Source: Deltaproteobacteria bacterium RBG_13_49_15
Lineage (GTDB): Bacteria; Desulfobacterota; Desulfobacteria; Desulfobacterales; UBA2156
DNA: 10,643 nucleotides
Direction: 5' to 3'
Assembly (NCBI GenBank): GCA_001797695.1
Contig: MGQD01000155.1
Location: 1-10,643, forward strand
The notes below the pieces were generated by a model that searched no databases, had not been told where the DNA came from, and saw nothing but the letters and a program-made list of their open reading frames with translations. The position numbers were made by a program, and so were the translations under genes. Positions 1 through 7,071 of the stretch are shown here, one piece after another (the stretch's first letter is position 1; each line of letters starts with the position of its first letter).

Positions 1-1
1 G

Positions 2-148
2 GCGCCCTCGGCTTTTGCAACAACAGGGTTTATCTTTGGCATCATCTTAATTTTCATCTATAAGAGAATCCGATACGAACGACACCATCGGCCGGCAGAT
101 GATAAATCATGCCGAACGGCATTGCTCTGGACGGTTAATGATGATTAA
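2..148 (+). CDS. C-terminal end of an unidentified membrane protein (partial)
   Basis: This is an open frame entering from the left edge and closed by TAA at 146-148, giving 48 visible codons. The first visible part is a hydrophobic stretch (FATTGFIFGIILIFIY) followed at once by a basic patch (KRIRYERHHR). That is the pattern of a last transmembrane helix with a cytoplasmic, positively charged end. The other two forward frames are stopped early. I do not recognise the family, and the rest of the gene lies outside the window. It is called only on frame openness and the helix-plus-basic-tail pattern, so it remains tentative. Confidence 0.4.
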   Translation, partial: APSAFATTGFIFGIILIFIYKRIRYERHHRPADDKSCRTALLWTVNDD

Positions 149-176
149 ATAAACGGGTAGCCGTTTGTTAAGTTTT
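148..176 (+). terminator. Weak candidate hairpin terminator after the upstream gene
   Basis: AAACGG at 151-156 and CCGTTT at 161-166 form a perfect 6-bp stem with a GTAG loop. The stem extends to 9 bp at 148-169 if one U-G pair is allowed. A run of four T follows at 173-176. The hairpin sits right after the stop codon at 146-148, where a terminator would be expected. The stem is AT-rich and the T tract is short and not immediately adjacent, so it may be weak or not a terminator at all. Confidence 0.3.
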
Positions 177-189
177 AAATAAAAATACC

Positions 190-2760
190 ATGACTCGTCA
201 TTCGATTCAAAAAATCTGGGCTCTCGTCGAGCATCCGAGCCGCTATCTGGGGACTGAAATCAACCGGCGCCTCAAAGCGGAAGCGGATGTCAAGCTCCGC
301 ATGGCACTGGTATTTCCGGATCTTTATGAAATCGGGACATCCCATTTCGGGATGCAGATTCTGTATCATCTCCTGAATGCAGATCCGGAGATCGCCGCCG
401 AGCGGGTCTTTATGCCGGCGCCTGATCTCATCGCATCGCTTCGGGCCCATGGTCTTGCGTTGCCGTCGCTTGAAACGCAACGACCGATCCGTCAATTCGA
501 CATCATCGGTTTCAGTTTGCTCTATGAGCTAAATTATACCAATGTTCTTGGAATTCTTCAACTTGGGAACATCCCTTTTTTGTCCTGCGAGCGGGGAGAA
601 TACGATCCTCTGATCATCGCCGGGGGTCCCTGCACGTGCAATCCGGAACCGGTAGCCGATTTTTTTGATGCCATGGTGATCGGGGACGGTGAATCTGTAA
701 TTATGGAAATGACAAAACAATGGATGGCATGGAAAAGAGCGGGGGTCGGCCGAAAAGAACCCCTTCTTCAAACCTGGTCTCAGATTGAAGGGGTCTATGT
801 TCCTTCTTTTTATTCGGCAACCTATGATGGATATGGGTTTCAAAGGTTACGGAACCGGGACTCGTTTCAAACAGTGAATGAACCAGTGGCAAAGAGGGCG
901 ATTATAGGGGCGTTGGATGAAGCCGCTTTTCCTGAGAAACCGGTTGTTCCATTCGGGAAGCCGGTCCATGACCGGCTCCGGCTGGAAATCTCGAGAGGAT
1001 GCACCCGCGGGTGCCGGTTCTGTCAGGCCGGTATGATCTACCGCCCGGTGCGGGAGCGCTCCCCGGAGTCGCTTGTCCGGTTATCCGAGGTGTCGCTCAA
1101 CGCTACGGGATATGACAACATCTCACTATTATCCTTAAGCACCGGGGATTACCGATGCATCGGCCCTCTCCTTGAAGAGCTGATGACCCGGGGTGAATCC
1201 CGGCAGGTGGCTGTTTCGTTTCCGTCGCTTCGGGCGGATACGCTGACGCCGGAGATGATGAAGCAGATCAAAAGAGTCCGAAAAACCGGCTTCACCATCG
1301 CTCCTGAGGCCGGGAGTCAGCGATTGAGAAATATCATCAATAAAAACATCACAAAGGAGGAGATCGCCCGGACGGTCCAAAACGCGTTTGATTTGGGATG
1401 GCAAGTAATCAAGCTCTACTTTATGATCGGGCTTCCATTTGAACAGGATGACGATTTGAACGATCTCATCGATCTGGTTAAGGAACTGAGACGATTCAGA
1501 GGGCTGAAAAAGGGTGGAAGCCAACCAAAAGGGAAGATCCATGTGAGCGTCGCCACATTCATTCCAAAACCCCACACTCCATTCCAGTGGGCCCCCCAGA
1601 TTTCCATAGTGGAATCAAAGGAAAAAATCGAATTCATCCGCAAGAGCCTGAAGCTTCCGGGAATCGAATTCAAATGGCAAAATCCGGAAGTCAGCATCCT
1701 GGAGGGGCTTTGGGCGCGTGGGGATAGGCGCCTTTCCGGTCTTTTAAAAGATGCCTATGGGAAGGGGTGTCTGTTTGACGGTTGGTCCGACCGCTTTGAT
1801 TATAAAAAATGGATGCAATCCATTGCCGATACCGGGGTTAATATCGATTTTTTTACTACCCGAAAGCGAAATGTTACGGAACCATTCCCCTGGGATCATA
1901 TCGATATCCGGATCAGCAAAGAATATCTTGAACAGGAATGGAATCGCGCCAAAGAGGGTGAGACCACCCCGGATTGCCGTTTCGGTGGGTGCGGTCAGTG
2001 CGGATCGTGCGATTTCGATACCATTGAACCGGTTGTTTTTTCGTCGTTTGAAAGGCCCGTCCCCGATCCGGAATTGAAAACCCAAAGGAGCGTGATGAAA
2101 CCGGATGAGCGATTCCAAACGTATCGTATCGTCTATTCAAAAAAGGGAGAGGGTCGGTTTTTTGGACACCTGGAGATGGTCAGGCTCATCCTGCATGCGA
2201 TCCGGCGTGCCGGGATTCCGGTCCGCTATACCGAAGGGTTTCAGCCCAAGCCTAAAATTTCATTCGATGATCCGCTTCCTATAGGAATGGAAAGTGAAGG
2301 AGAGGCCTTCTATCTGAGGGTTCCGGAGACTGTTTTGCCTCAGGAGATCATTGCCGGGTTGAACGGCCAGTTGCCGGAAGGTCTTGCGGTCCTTGATTGC
2401 CTTCGTGTTTCCGAACGTGCGCCGATCCGTAACACTTCCGTCATCCCCTACCGGGTTACATTGATGGAAGGAGAATTCGGCGAGGATACGATCGAAGCGT
2501 TTAAAAGAGCGCCCCATTTTCTGATGGTTCAAAAAAGCCGAAAAGGAGAGTTGAAAAAACAAAACTTAAAAGATATCGTTTTAAAAATTGAAAGGATATC
2601 TCCGGACACTCTGGACATCTTGGTTTCGAATGAATCCGGAAAAACCGTCAGGCCGGCCGACATTCTATCCGCTGTTTTTAATCTTTCGACAGAGGCGATC
2701 CGGCGGGCGACGGTGGTCAAACTTATGGTCAACCCATTAGAAAGCACAGCAAATGTTTAA
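190..2760 (+). CDS. TIGR03960-type B12-fold radical SAM protein fused to DUF2344
   Basis: This 856-residue protein has three parts. Residues about 35-190 resemble a B12-binding (Rossmann-like) domain, with DLYEIG at 44-49 and a later GDGE. Residues about 260-500 form a radical SAM core with the cluster motif C271-x3-C275-x2-C278 (CTRGCRFC), which should bind a 4Fe-4S cluster and cleave S-adenosylmethionine. A cysteine patch (C596, C601, C604, C607) precedes a C-terminal DUF2344-like domain from about residue 640. The order fits the known fused family TIGR03960/TIGR03936, whose substrate is, to my knowledge, not established. The base-off cobalamin signature DxHxxG is absent, with Y46 in place of its His, so cobalamin binding is uncertain. 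The start is the first ATG after an in-frame stop at 169-171. No clear Shine-Dalgarno sequence precedes it. It overlaps the ribonuclease gene by 8 bases, which suggests an RNA- or ribosome-related role by association only. Confidence 0.9.
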   Translation: MTRHSIQKIWALVEHPSRYLGTEINRRLKAEADVKLRMALVFPDLYEIGTSHFGMQILYHLLNADPEIAAERVFMPAPDLIASLRAHGLALPSLETQRPIRQFDIIGFSLLYELNYTNVLGILQLGNIPFLSCERGEYDPLIIAGGPCTCNPEPVADFFDAMVIGDGESVIMEMTKQWMAWKRAGVGRKEPLLQTWSQIEGVYVPSFYSATYDGYGFQRLRNRDSFQTVNEPVAKRAIIGALDEAAFPEKPVVPFGKPVHDRLRLEISRGCTRGCRFCQAGMIYRPVRERSPESLVRLSEVSLNATGYDNISLLSLSTGDYRCIGPLLEELMTRGESRQVAVSFPSLRADTLTPEMMKQIKRVRKTGFTIAPEAGSQRLRNIINKNITKEEIARTVQNAFDLGWQVIKLYFMIGLPFEQDDDLNDLIDLVKELRRFRGLKKGGSQPKGKIHVSVATFIPKPHTPFQWAPQISIVESKEKIEFIRKSLKLPGIEFKWQNPEVSILEGLWARGDRRLSGLLKDAYGKGCLFDGWSDRFDYKKWMQSIADTGVNIDFFTTRKRNVTEPFPWDHIDIRISKEYLEQEWNRAKEGETTPDCRFGGCGQCGSCDFDTIEPVVFSSFERPVPDPELKTQRSVMKPDERFQTYRIVYSKKGEGRFFGHLEMVRLILHAIRRAGIPVRYTEGFQPKPKISFDDPLPIGMESEGEAFYLRVPETVLPQEIIAGLNGQLPEGLAVLDCLRVSERAPIRNTSVIPYRVTLMEGEFGEDTIEAFKRAPHFLMVQKSRKGELKKQNLKDIVLKIERISPDTLDILVSNESGKTVRPADILSAVFNLSTEAIRRATVVKLMVNPLESTANV

Positions 2761-4294
2761 AAAACTGATCATCAATGTCAATGAGCACGAGACACGGGTG
2801 GCTCTTCTTGAAGAAGGGACCATTGCGGAGCTTTTCATCGAGAGGATGGACGATTCGGAGATTACCGGGAACGTCTATAAGGGAAAGGTTCAGCGGGTAT
2901 TGCCCGGCATGCAGGCCGCTTTCGTGGATATCGGTATCAATCAGGCTGCCTTTATTTACGTCAACGATGTTCTGGGGAATCATGTCAGGGAATTTGAGAG
3001 GCTTTTCGATCAAAACGCCGATGCGAAAGGGGATTCCGATTATGAAGAAAAACCGTCTCCATTCCCGGATTTCAATGACGGTATCGAACATATTGAAGAT
3101 CTGCTGACCGAAGGACAGGAAATTCTGGTCCAGATGGTCAAATCCCCTCTGGGCACGAAAGGGGCAAGAGTGACTTCTCGAATTTCTCTCCCGGGCAAGT
3201 TTCTTGTATTGATGCCCACATCTTCGCACATCGGCGTTTCAAGGCGGATTGAAGACGAGGCGGAGCGGAACCGGTTAAAGAGTATTGTGGAATCGATTCG
3301 GCGGGATAACCAGGGATATATCGTTCGAACCGCTGCCGAAGGGATTGGAGAGGAAAAGCTTGCCAATGAAATGGTTTTTTTAAAAAAACTCTGGGACAAC
3401 ATTCAGAAAAAATTAAAAACATCTTCGGCCCCTTCTCTTCTTCATCAGGAGTTAAACGTCATCTTGCGGGCCGTCAGGGACCTGATGACCCATGAAGTGG
3501 AAAGCCTGGTCATTGATAATCGCAGTGCATACGAATCGGTGCTTTCTTTTCTGGAGATATTGATGCCCGGGCTTAAAAGCGCCGTGGAGCCGTATGAAGG
3601 GGTCGAACCGATTTTCGACGCGTATAATCTTGAAGGGGATATCTCAAGAGCACTTAAAAGAAAGGTATGGCTGAAGTCGGGAGGATATATCGTCATCGAA
3701 CAGACGGAAGCCCTCGTGGCGATCGATGTTAATACCGGACGGTATGTGGGAAAACATAACCCGGAAGAAACCATATTAAAGACGAACCTTGAAGCGGTCA
3801 AAGAGATCGCCTACCAAATTCGTCTGAGGGATATCGGCGGCATCATTATTATTGATTTCATCGATATGGAAAAGAAGTCACACCAGGAAAAAGTGTTTAA
3901 CGCATTTCAGGAGGCGTTAAAAAAGGATCGAAGCAAAACCCATATTCTTCCCATTTCCGAGCTGGGGCTGGTTCAGATGACGCGGAAACGGACCCGAAAA
4001 TCGCTCGCCCACTCCCTTTGCGAACCCTGCCTCTATTGCGATGGCGAGGGGCAGCTGCTTTCGAGACAGTCCATCTGCTATACGATCTACAGGGATATTC
4101 TCAGGGGTGCGCACGATATCGTCGGGGTGCGCATGACGCTCAGGGTGAATCCTGAGATTGCAGAGCTTCTCCACGGGGAAGAAAACCACCTTATCCGATC
4201 GCTTGAAACAAGGCTGCAAAAGCAGGTCGAAATCTATCCCAACCCTCAATTCCACATGGAAAAATTTGATGTTTTGGAAATGATGGAGCATTAG
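2753..4294 (+). CDS. rng: Ribonuclease E/G family endoribonuclease (RNase G-like)
   Basis: This 513-residue protein has the catalytic half of the RNase E/G family and no long scaffold tail, so RNase G is the best name. The N-terminus contains the S1-type RNA-binding region (YKGKVQRVLPGMQAAFVDIG, from about residue 42), interrupted by an acidic insertion near residues 84-105. The catalytic Mg-binding aspartates are visible as D325 (in AIDVNTGR) and D368 (in IIIDFIDM). They are 43 residues apart, the same spacing as D303 and D346 of E. coli RNase E. The Zn-link cysteines C426 and C429 lie 58 residues after D368, again as in RNase E. C423 adds a third cysteine. RNases of this family cut single-stranded AU-rich RNA with a 5'-end preference and act in rRNA maturation and mRNA decay. 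The ATG lies inside the end of the upstream gene, so translation is probably coupled. Confidence 0.95.
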   Translation: MFKKLIINVNEHETRVALLEEGTIAELFIERMDDSEITGNVYKGKVQRVLPGMQAAFVDIGINQAAFIYVNDVLGNHVREFERLFDQNADAKGDSDYEEKPSPFPDFNDGIEHIEDLLTEGQEILVQMVKSPLGTKGARVTSRISLPGKFLVLMPTSSHIGVSRRIEDEAERNRLKSIVESIRRDNQGYIVRTAAEGIGEEKLANEMVFLKKLWDNIQKKLKTSSAPSLLHQELNVILRAVRDLMTHEVESLVIDNRSAYESVLSFLEILMPGLKSAVEPYEGVEPIFDAYNLEGDISRALKRKVWLKSGGYIVIEQTEALVAIDVNTGRYVGKHNPEETILKTNLEAVKEIAYQIRLRDIGGIIIIDFIDMEKKSHQEKVFNAFQEALKKDRSKTHILPISELGLVQMTRKRTRKSLAHSLCEPCLYCDGEGQLLSRQSICYTIYRDILRGAHDIVGVRMTLRVNPEIAELLHGEENHLIRSLETRLQKQVEIYPNPQFHMEKFDVLEMMEH

Positions 4295-4363
4295 CTCGGA
4301 AAAAGCCGGCAACAACCCGACAAACACAAAAAGTGGAAACGGGGTGATCCAGCCCAACAGGTA

Positions 4364-4392
4364 TTGACATCCGATTGAGAATCTGTTTAAAT
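4364..4392 (+). promoter_or_regulatory. Sigma70-type promoter for rpmH and the downstream cluster
   Basis: A perfect -35 hexamer TTGACA at 4364-4369 is followed after 17 bases by TTAAAT at 4387-4392, which matches the TATAAT consensus at 4 of 6 positions. It lies in the 155-base gap between rng and rpmH. Transcription would start near 4399 and give an AT-rich leader of about 50 bases before rpmH. I see no strong terminator between rng and this promoter, so rng transcripts may also read into the cluster. Confidence 0.7.
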
Positions 4393-4449
4393 AATTAATT
4401 TTAGGTAAAGGAATTTGTTTCAACCATTTCTTTTTGAGGAACGGATACG

Positions 4450-4584
4450 ATGAAAAGGACATATCAGCCGCATAAGACCAGGCGGGCAAGAACCCATGGA
4501 TTTCGCAAGAGAATGGCAACGAAATCCGGAAGAATCATTATCAACCGGCGACGTGCCAAGGGGAGAAAGCGGTTGTCCGTTTAA
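4450..4584 (+). CDS. rpmH: 50S ribosomal protein L34
   Basis: This 44-residue, very basic protein begins MKRTYQPHKTRRARTHGFRK and ends in AKGRKRLSV. It is the standard L34 pattern and length for a component of the large ribosomal subunit. GAGGA at 4436-4440 is a good Shine-Dalgarno sequence 9 bases ahead of the ATG. It is the first gene after the promoter at 4364-4392. rnpA follows after 31 bases, the arrangement conserved near the replication origin of most bacteria. Confidence 0.98.
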   Translation: MKRTYQPHKTRRARTHGFRKRMATKSGRIIINRRRAKGRKRLSV

Positions 4585-4615
4585 CCGGTTGTAACCCGGC
4601 AAGGGGGTAGGGGTT

Positions 4616-4981
4616 TTGGGCTTATTTTCCTTAACCAGAGACGACCGGATACGAAAGCGATACGAATTTATTCAGCTGAAAGACCATGGAAAATCCATTC
4701 GGAATCGGCATGTTATTATTGTTTTTGCCCCCGGCGTTCACCAACGGACGCGGCTCGGGGTTACCGTCGGGAAAAAAGTGGGGACGGCTGTCGAACGAAA
4801 CAGAGTCAAACGATTGTTAAGGGAATTTTATCGGCTAAACCGCCATCGGTTAACAGGGCAATGGGATATCAACATTATTGCTAAAAAGGAAGCGATCAAT
4901 CTGGCTTCACCACAAGGGGCTTCATCCTTAACAGCCCTGTTTAATCAAATTTCGGAGCACGCGTCATCAAACGGAAGTTAA
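4616..4981 (+). CDS. rnpA: Ribonuclease P protein component
   Basis: This 121-residue basic protein is the protein subunit of RNase P, which helps the catalytic RNA remove 5' leaders from pre-tRNAs. The family RNP signature is clear: VGKKVGTAVERNRVKRLLRE, about residues 47-66. The N-terminus (LTRDDRIRKRYEFIQL) is also typical. The start is TTG at 4616: the in-frame stop at 4592-4594 leaves no ATG or GTG before the conserved N-terminus. A purine-rich AGGGGGTAGGGG at 4602-4613 lies directly in front. The TTG start may lower its output relative to L34. The end of the gene overlaps the conserved N-terminal coding region of yidD. Confidence 0.96.
   Translation: MGLFSLTRDDRIRKRYEFIQLKDHGKSIRNRHVIIVFAPGVHQRTRLGVTVGKKVGTAVERNRVKRLLREFYRLNRHRLTGQWDINIIAKKEAINLASPQGASSLTALFNQISEHASSNGS
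4954..4957 (+). promoter_or_regulatory. Shine-Dalgarno GGAG inside rnpA, in front of yidD
   Basis: GGAG lies 5 bases before the GTC codon at 4963 and 8 bases before the ATC codon at 4966. Either distance is suitable for initiation. It supports yidD translation starting here in spite of the missing standard start codon, and not at the internal TTG at 5035. Confidence 0.45.
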
Positions 4982-5220
4982 TCCAAATCCCATTACTCCT
5001 TATTCGGATTTATCAATACACGTTATCCCCTGTTTTGGGTACGGCGTGCCGTTTTTACCCCACCTGTTCAGCTTATTCCTACGAGGCGATTCATCGCCAT
5101 GGCCTGATCATCGGATCGCTATTGGCACTAAAAAGGATACTGCGGTGTCACCCCTTCGGTTCCGGAGGCTTCGACCCTGTTCCGGATATGTCCGAACCGA
5201 AAGCCGAGCATCGTGCTTGA
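4963..5220 (+). CDS. yidD: Membrane protein insertion efficiency factor YidD, with non-standard start
   Basis: YidD is a small membrane-associated protein that assists YidC/Sec-dependent insertion of inner membrane proteins. The core is unmistakable: CRFYPTCSAYSYEAIHRHG, then LALKRILRCHPFGSGGFDPVP. The frame upstream also encodes the family N-terminus: IKRKLIQIPLLLIRIYQYTLSPVLG, a membrane-associated hydrophobic segment. Counting from codon 4963 gives 85 residues, the length of E. coli YidD. However, no ATG, GTG, TTG or CTG exists in this frame between the upstream stop (4942-4944) and the TTG at 5035, which would cut off the conserved N-terminus. The codon where Met is expected is GTC (4963), followed by ATC (4966), both behind a GGAG. 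Possible explanations are ATC initiation, a GTG-to-GTC mutation or sequencing error, or a truncated 61-residue product from TTG 5035. The start given is therefore provisional, but the identity is secure. Confidence 0.85.
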   Translation, partial: VIKRKLIQIPLLLIRIYQYTLSPVLGTACRFYPTCSAYSYEAIHRHGLIIGSLLALKRILRCHPFGSGGFDPVPDMSEPKAEHRA

Positions 5221-5390
5221 TGGGTCTTTACCGCTCGAAAAGATGGAACGAAAAAGAGAAAAGGGGATTTTTTTATATTCCGTAAACACAAACAACCCGC
5301 TATCAACGGTGGCTGAAAGGGTTTTATCGTCAGGCTCCCGCTGTCTTATCGGAACTGCAGGGAGATTCACATTCAAATCAGGAGAAGCAG

Positions 5391-7058
5391 ATGGAACAAG
5401 GTCGAGTCGTTATTGCGATCGCGCTGTCATTGGCGGTCTTTTTAATCTGGAGCTTCTTTTTTGCCGAAAAAACACCCATCAAAGAAGAGGATCGGCCCTC
5501 CCGTGTTCAGGATAAGGCGGAATCCTCCGCCAAGATTGCCCAACCGATAGCCGTGCCGGGATCGTCGGCTCCGGGAAAAACGACGAAACCAGATACAACG
5601 ATCCGCCCCCCCAAACCCCCGAGGACGATCGAGATTGATACTCCATTGTATTTACTTAACATTTCAGAGGACGGGGCGCGCGTCCGCCATTTTGATTTAA
5701 AGGACTACCGGGAAACCGTGGAAAAGGATTCCCCCAGGAAATCTCTGGTATCCGGAAAAAATCCGCACGGCGCCCTGTGGGTTGGGAATGGCGGACAGGG
5801 GCTTTTTGGTGTAGAATCCCCTCTTTTTACAGCAAATATCCTCTCGGATAAGGTAGTCGTCACCGATCAGGCAGCCGATGTCGTATTTTCATGGACTTCG
5901 CCTCAGGGGGCAATTGTCGAAAAACGGTTCCGTTTTGAACCGAAAACCTATCTGATCGACATGACCATCACAATTAAAAATGGTTCGGATACTCTGCTTC
6001 AGAATCCACTCTCCATTTCTTTAACTAAGCCGATCGGAGAAGAAGGAGGAAAGGCTTACGGTTTCGAAGGTCCCAGCGCCCTGATGGACAAGAAGGTGGA
6101 ACGTATCGAGATAAAAAAGATCAAAGAAAACAGCAATTATTCGGGGAATATCAAATGGATGGCGATCCAGGATCGTTATTTTATATCCACGTTGATTCCC
6201 AAGGAGGCCCAAAAAGCCCAGATGAATTTGGTTGTCAGAGAGAACAACATCCTGGAAGCTCAATACTTAATGCCGTCCGTCGCCATTGAACCGGGAATGG
6301 AGCAGCATTTTGAATACCAGTTGTTTCTAGGGCCGAAAAATACCCGGATTCTCAAGGAAGCCGGTTACGATCTTGAGAAAGCCATTGATTTCGGGATGTT
6401 CGATTTCATTGCAAAACCCTGTGTATGGCTCATGAATTTTTTGTATGGATTCATTCCCAATTACGGAGTGGCCATCATCATTTTGACCCTTTTGTCAAAA
6501 ATCCTTCTCTGGCCCCTGGGGAATAAAAGTTATAAATCCATGAGCGAGATGAAACGGCTTCAACCCCTTTTATCCGAGATCAGGGAAAAGTATAAAAACG
6601 ATAAGAAAAAAGTGCAGCAGGAAACCATGAATCTTTACAAGACCTATAAAATCAACCCCTTGGGCGGCTGTCTTCCCATGGTCGCTCAGATTCCGGTTTT
6701 CTTTGCCTTGTATCGGATGCTCTATGAGGCCATCGAACTCAGGCATGCGCCGTTTTTCGGATGGATCAACGACCTGAGCGCCCCGGATCGGCTTTTCCGG
6801 TTCGGCTTTTCCATCCCCTTCATGGAACCGCCGCATGGCATCCCGGTTCTGACCATCGTCATGGGAGCAACAATGCTCCTTCAGCAGAAAATGTCCCCGC
6901 CGCCCGGCGACCCCGGACAGGCGAAAATGATGATGCTGATGCCGATTGTTTTTACCTTCATTTTCATAAACTTTTCTTCCGGATTGGTCCTCTACTGGCT
7001 GGTCAACAACATCCTTTCCATCGCGCAACAATATTACGTCACGAAGAAAACCGCGTAA
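5391..7058 (+). CDS. yidC: Membrane protein insertase YidC
   Basis: This 555-residue protein has the Gram-negative YidC layout. There is an N-terminal signal-anchor helix (residues about 5-24), a proline-rich linker (about 35-80), a large periplasmic beta domain (about 80-330), and the conserved insertase core. The core shows membrane segments near 355-375, 428-448, 484-499 and 513-545. Family hallmarks include NPLGGCLPMVAQIPVFFALY, QKMSPPPGDP and FSSGLVLYWLVNN. YidC inserts and folds inner membrane proteins alone or with SecYEG. The positively charged groove residue, Arg366 in E. coli, appears to be Lys370 here (LSKILLWPL), a conservative change. AGGAG shortly before the ATG fits initiation. 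It follows yidD after a 170-base gap and precedes jag by 13 bases. Confidence 0.97.
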   Translation: MEQGRVVIAIALSLAVFLIWSFFFAEKTPIKEEDRPSRVQDKAESSAKIAQPIAVPGSSAPGKTTKPDTTIRPPKPPRTIEIDTPLYLLNISEDGARVRHFDLKDYRETVEKDSPRKSLVSGKNPHGALWVGNGGQGLFGVESPLFTANILSDKVVVTDQAADVVFSWTSPQGAIVEKRFRFEPKTYLIDMTITIKNGSDTLLQNPLSISLTKPIGEEGGKAYGFEGPSALMDKKVERIEIKKIKENSNYSGNIKWMAIQDRYFISTLIPKEAQKAQMNLVVRENNILEAQYLMPSVAIEPGMEQHFEYQLFLGPKNTRILKEAGYDLEKAIDFGMFDFIAKPCVWLMNFLYGFIPNYGVAIIILTLLSKILLWPLGNKSYKSMSEMKRLQPLLSEIREKYKNDKKKVQQETMNLYKTYKINPLGGCLPMVAQIPVFFALYRMLYEAIELRHAPFFGWINDLSAPDRLFRFGFSIPFMEPPHGIPVLTIVMGATMLLQQKMSPPPGDPGQAKMMMLMPIVFTFIFINFSSGLVLYWLVNNILSIAQQYYVTKKTA

Positions 7059-7071
7059 TGACGGAGGTCTT

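Noticed and set aside
631..640. TGCACGTGCA palindrome sharing the CACGTG core of parS
   Set aside because: It lies inside the radical SAM coding frame, the outer TGTTT/AAACA arms are missing, and it is too short to claim as a ParB site.
4286..4297. GAGC-ATTA-GCTC inverted repeat at the end of rng as a terminator
   Set aside because: The stem is 4 bp, overlaps the stop codon, and has no T-run after it.
3917..4519. Long open frame on the minus strand (200 codons) opposite the end of rng
   Set aside because: It lies opposite confidently identified rng and rpmH coding sequence and has no recognisable motif, so it is a shadow frame.
4585..4600. CCGG...CCGG hairpin after rpmH as an attenuator or terminator
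   Set aside because: The stem is only 4 bp, self-complementary, and lacks a T tract. It more likely belongs to the leader of rnpA.
5260..5280. T-run after AAAAGGGGA downstream of yidD as a terminator
   Set aside because: No GC-rich hairpin precedes the T-run, and yidC is expected to be co-transcribed with yidD.
5335..5370. CTCCC...GGGAG inverted repeat in front of yidC
   Set aside because: Only 5 bp of stem with a loop of about 20 bases and no supporting inner pairs or T run; likely chance.
4000..5400. Replication origin (oriC) within the rpmH-yidC region
   Set aside because: No cluster of TTATCCACA-like DnaA boxes or AT-rich unwinding tract was seen. Single partial matches occur inside genes only.
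5213..5515. A 100-codon open frame between yidD and yidC
   Set aside because: It overlaps the start of yidC in another frame, has no recognisable domain, and its composition looks like out-of-frame yidC sequence. The 5221-5390 gap itself shows no convincing gene.
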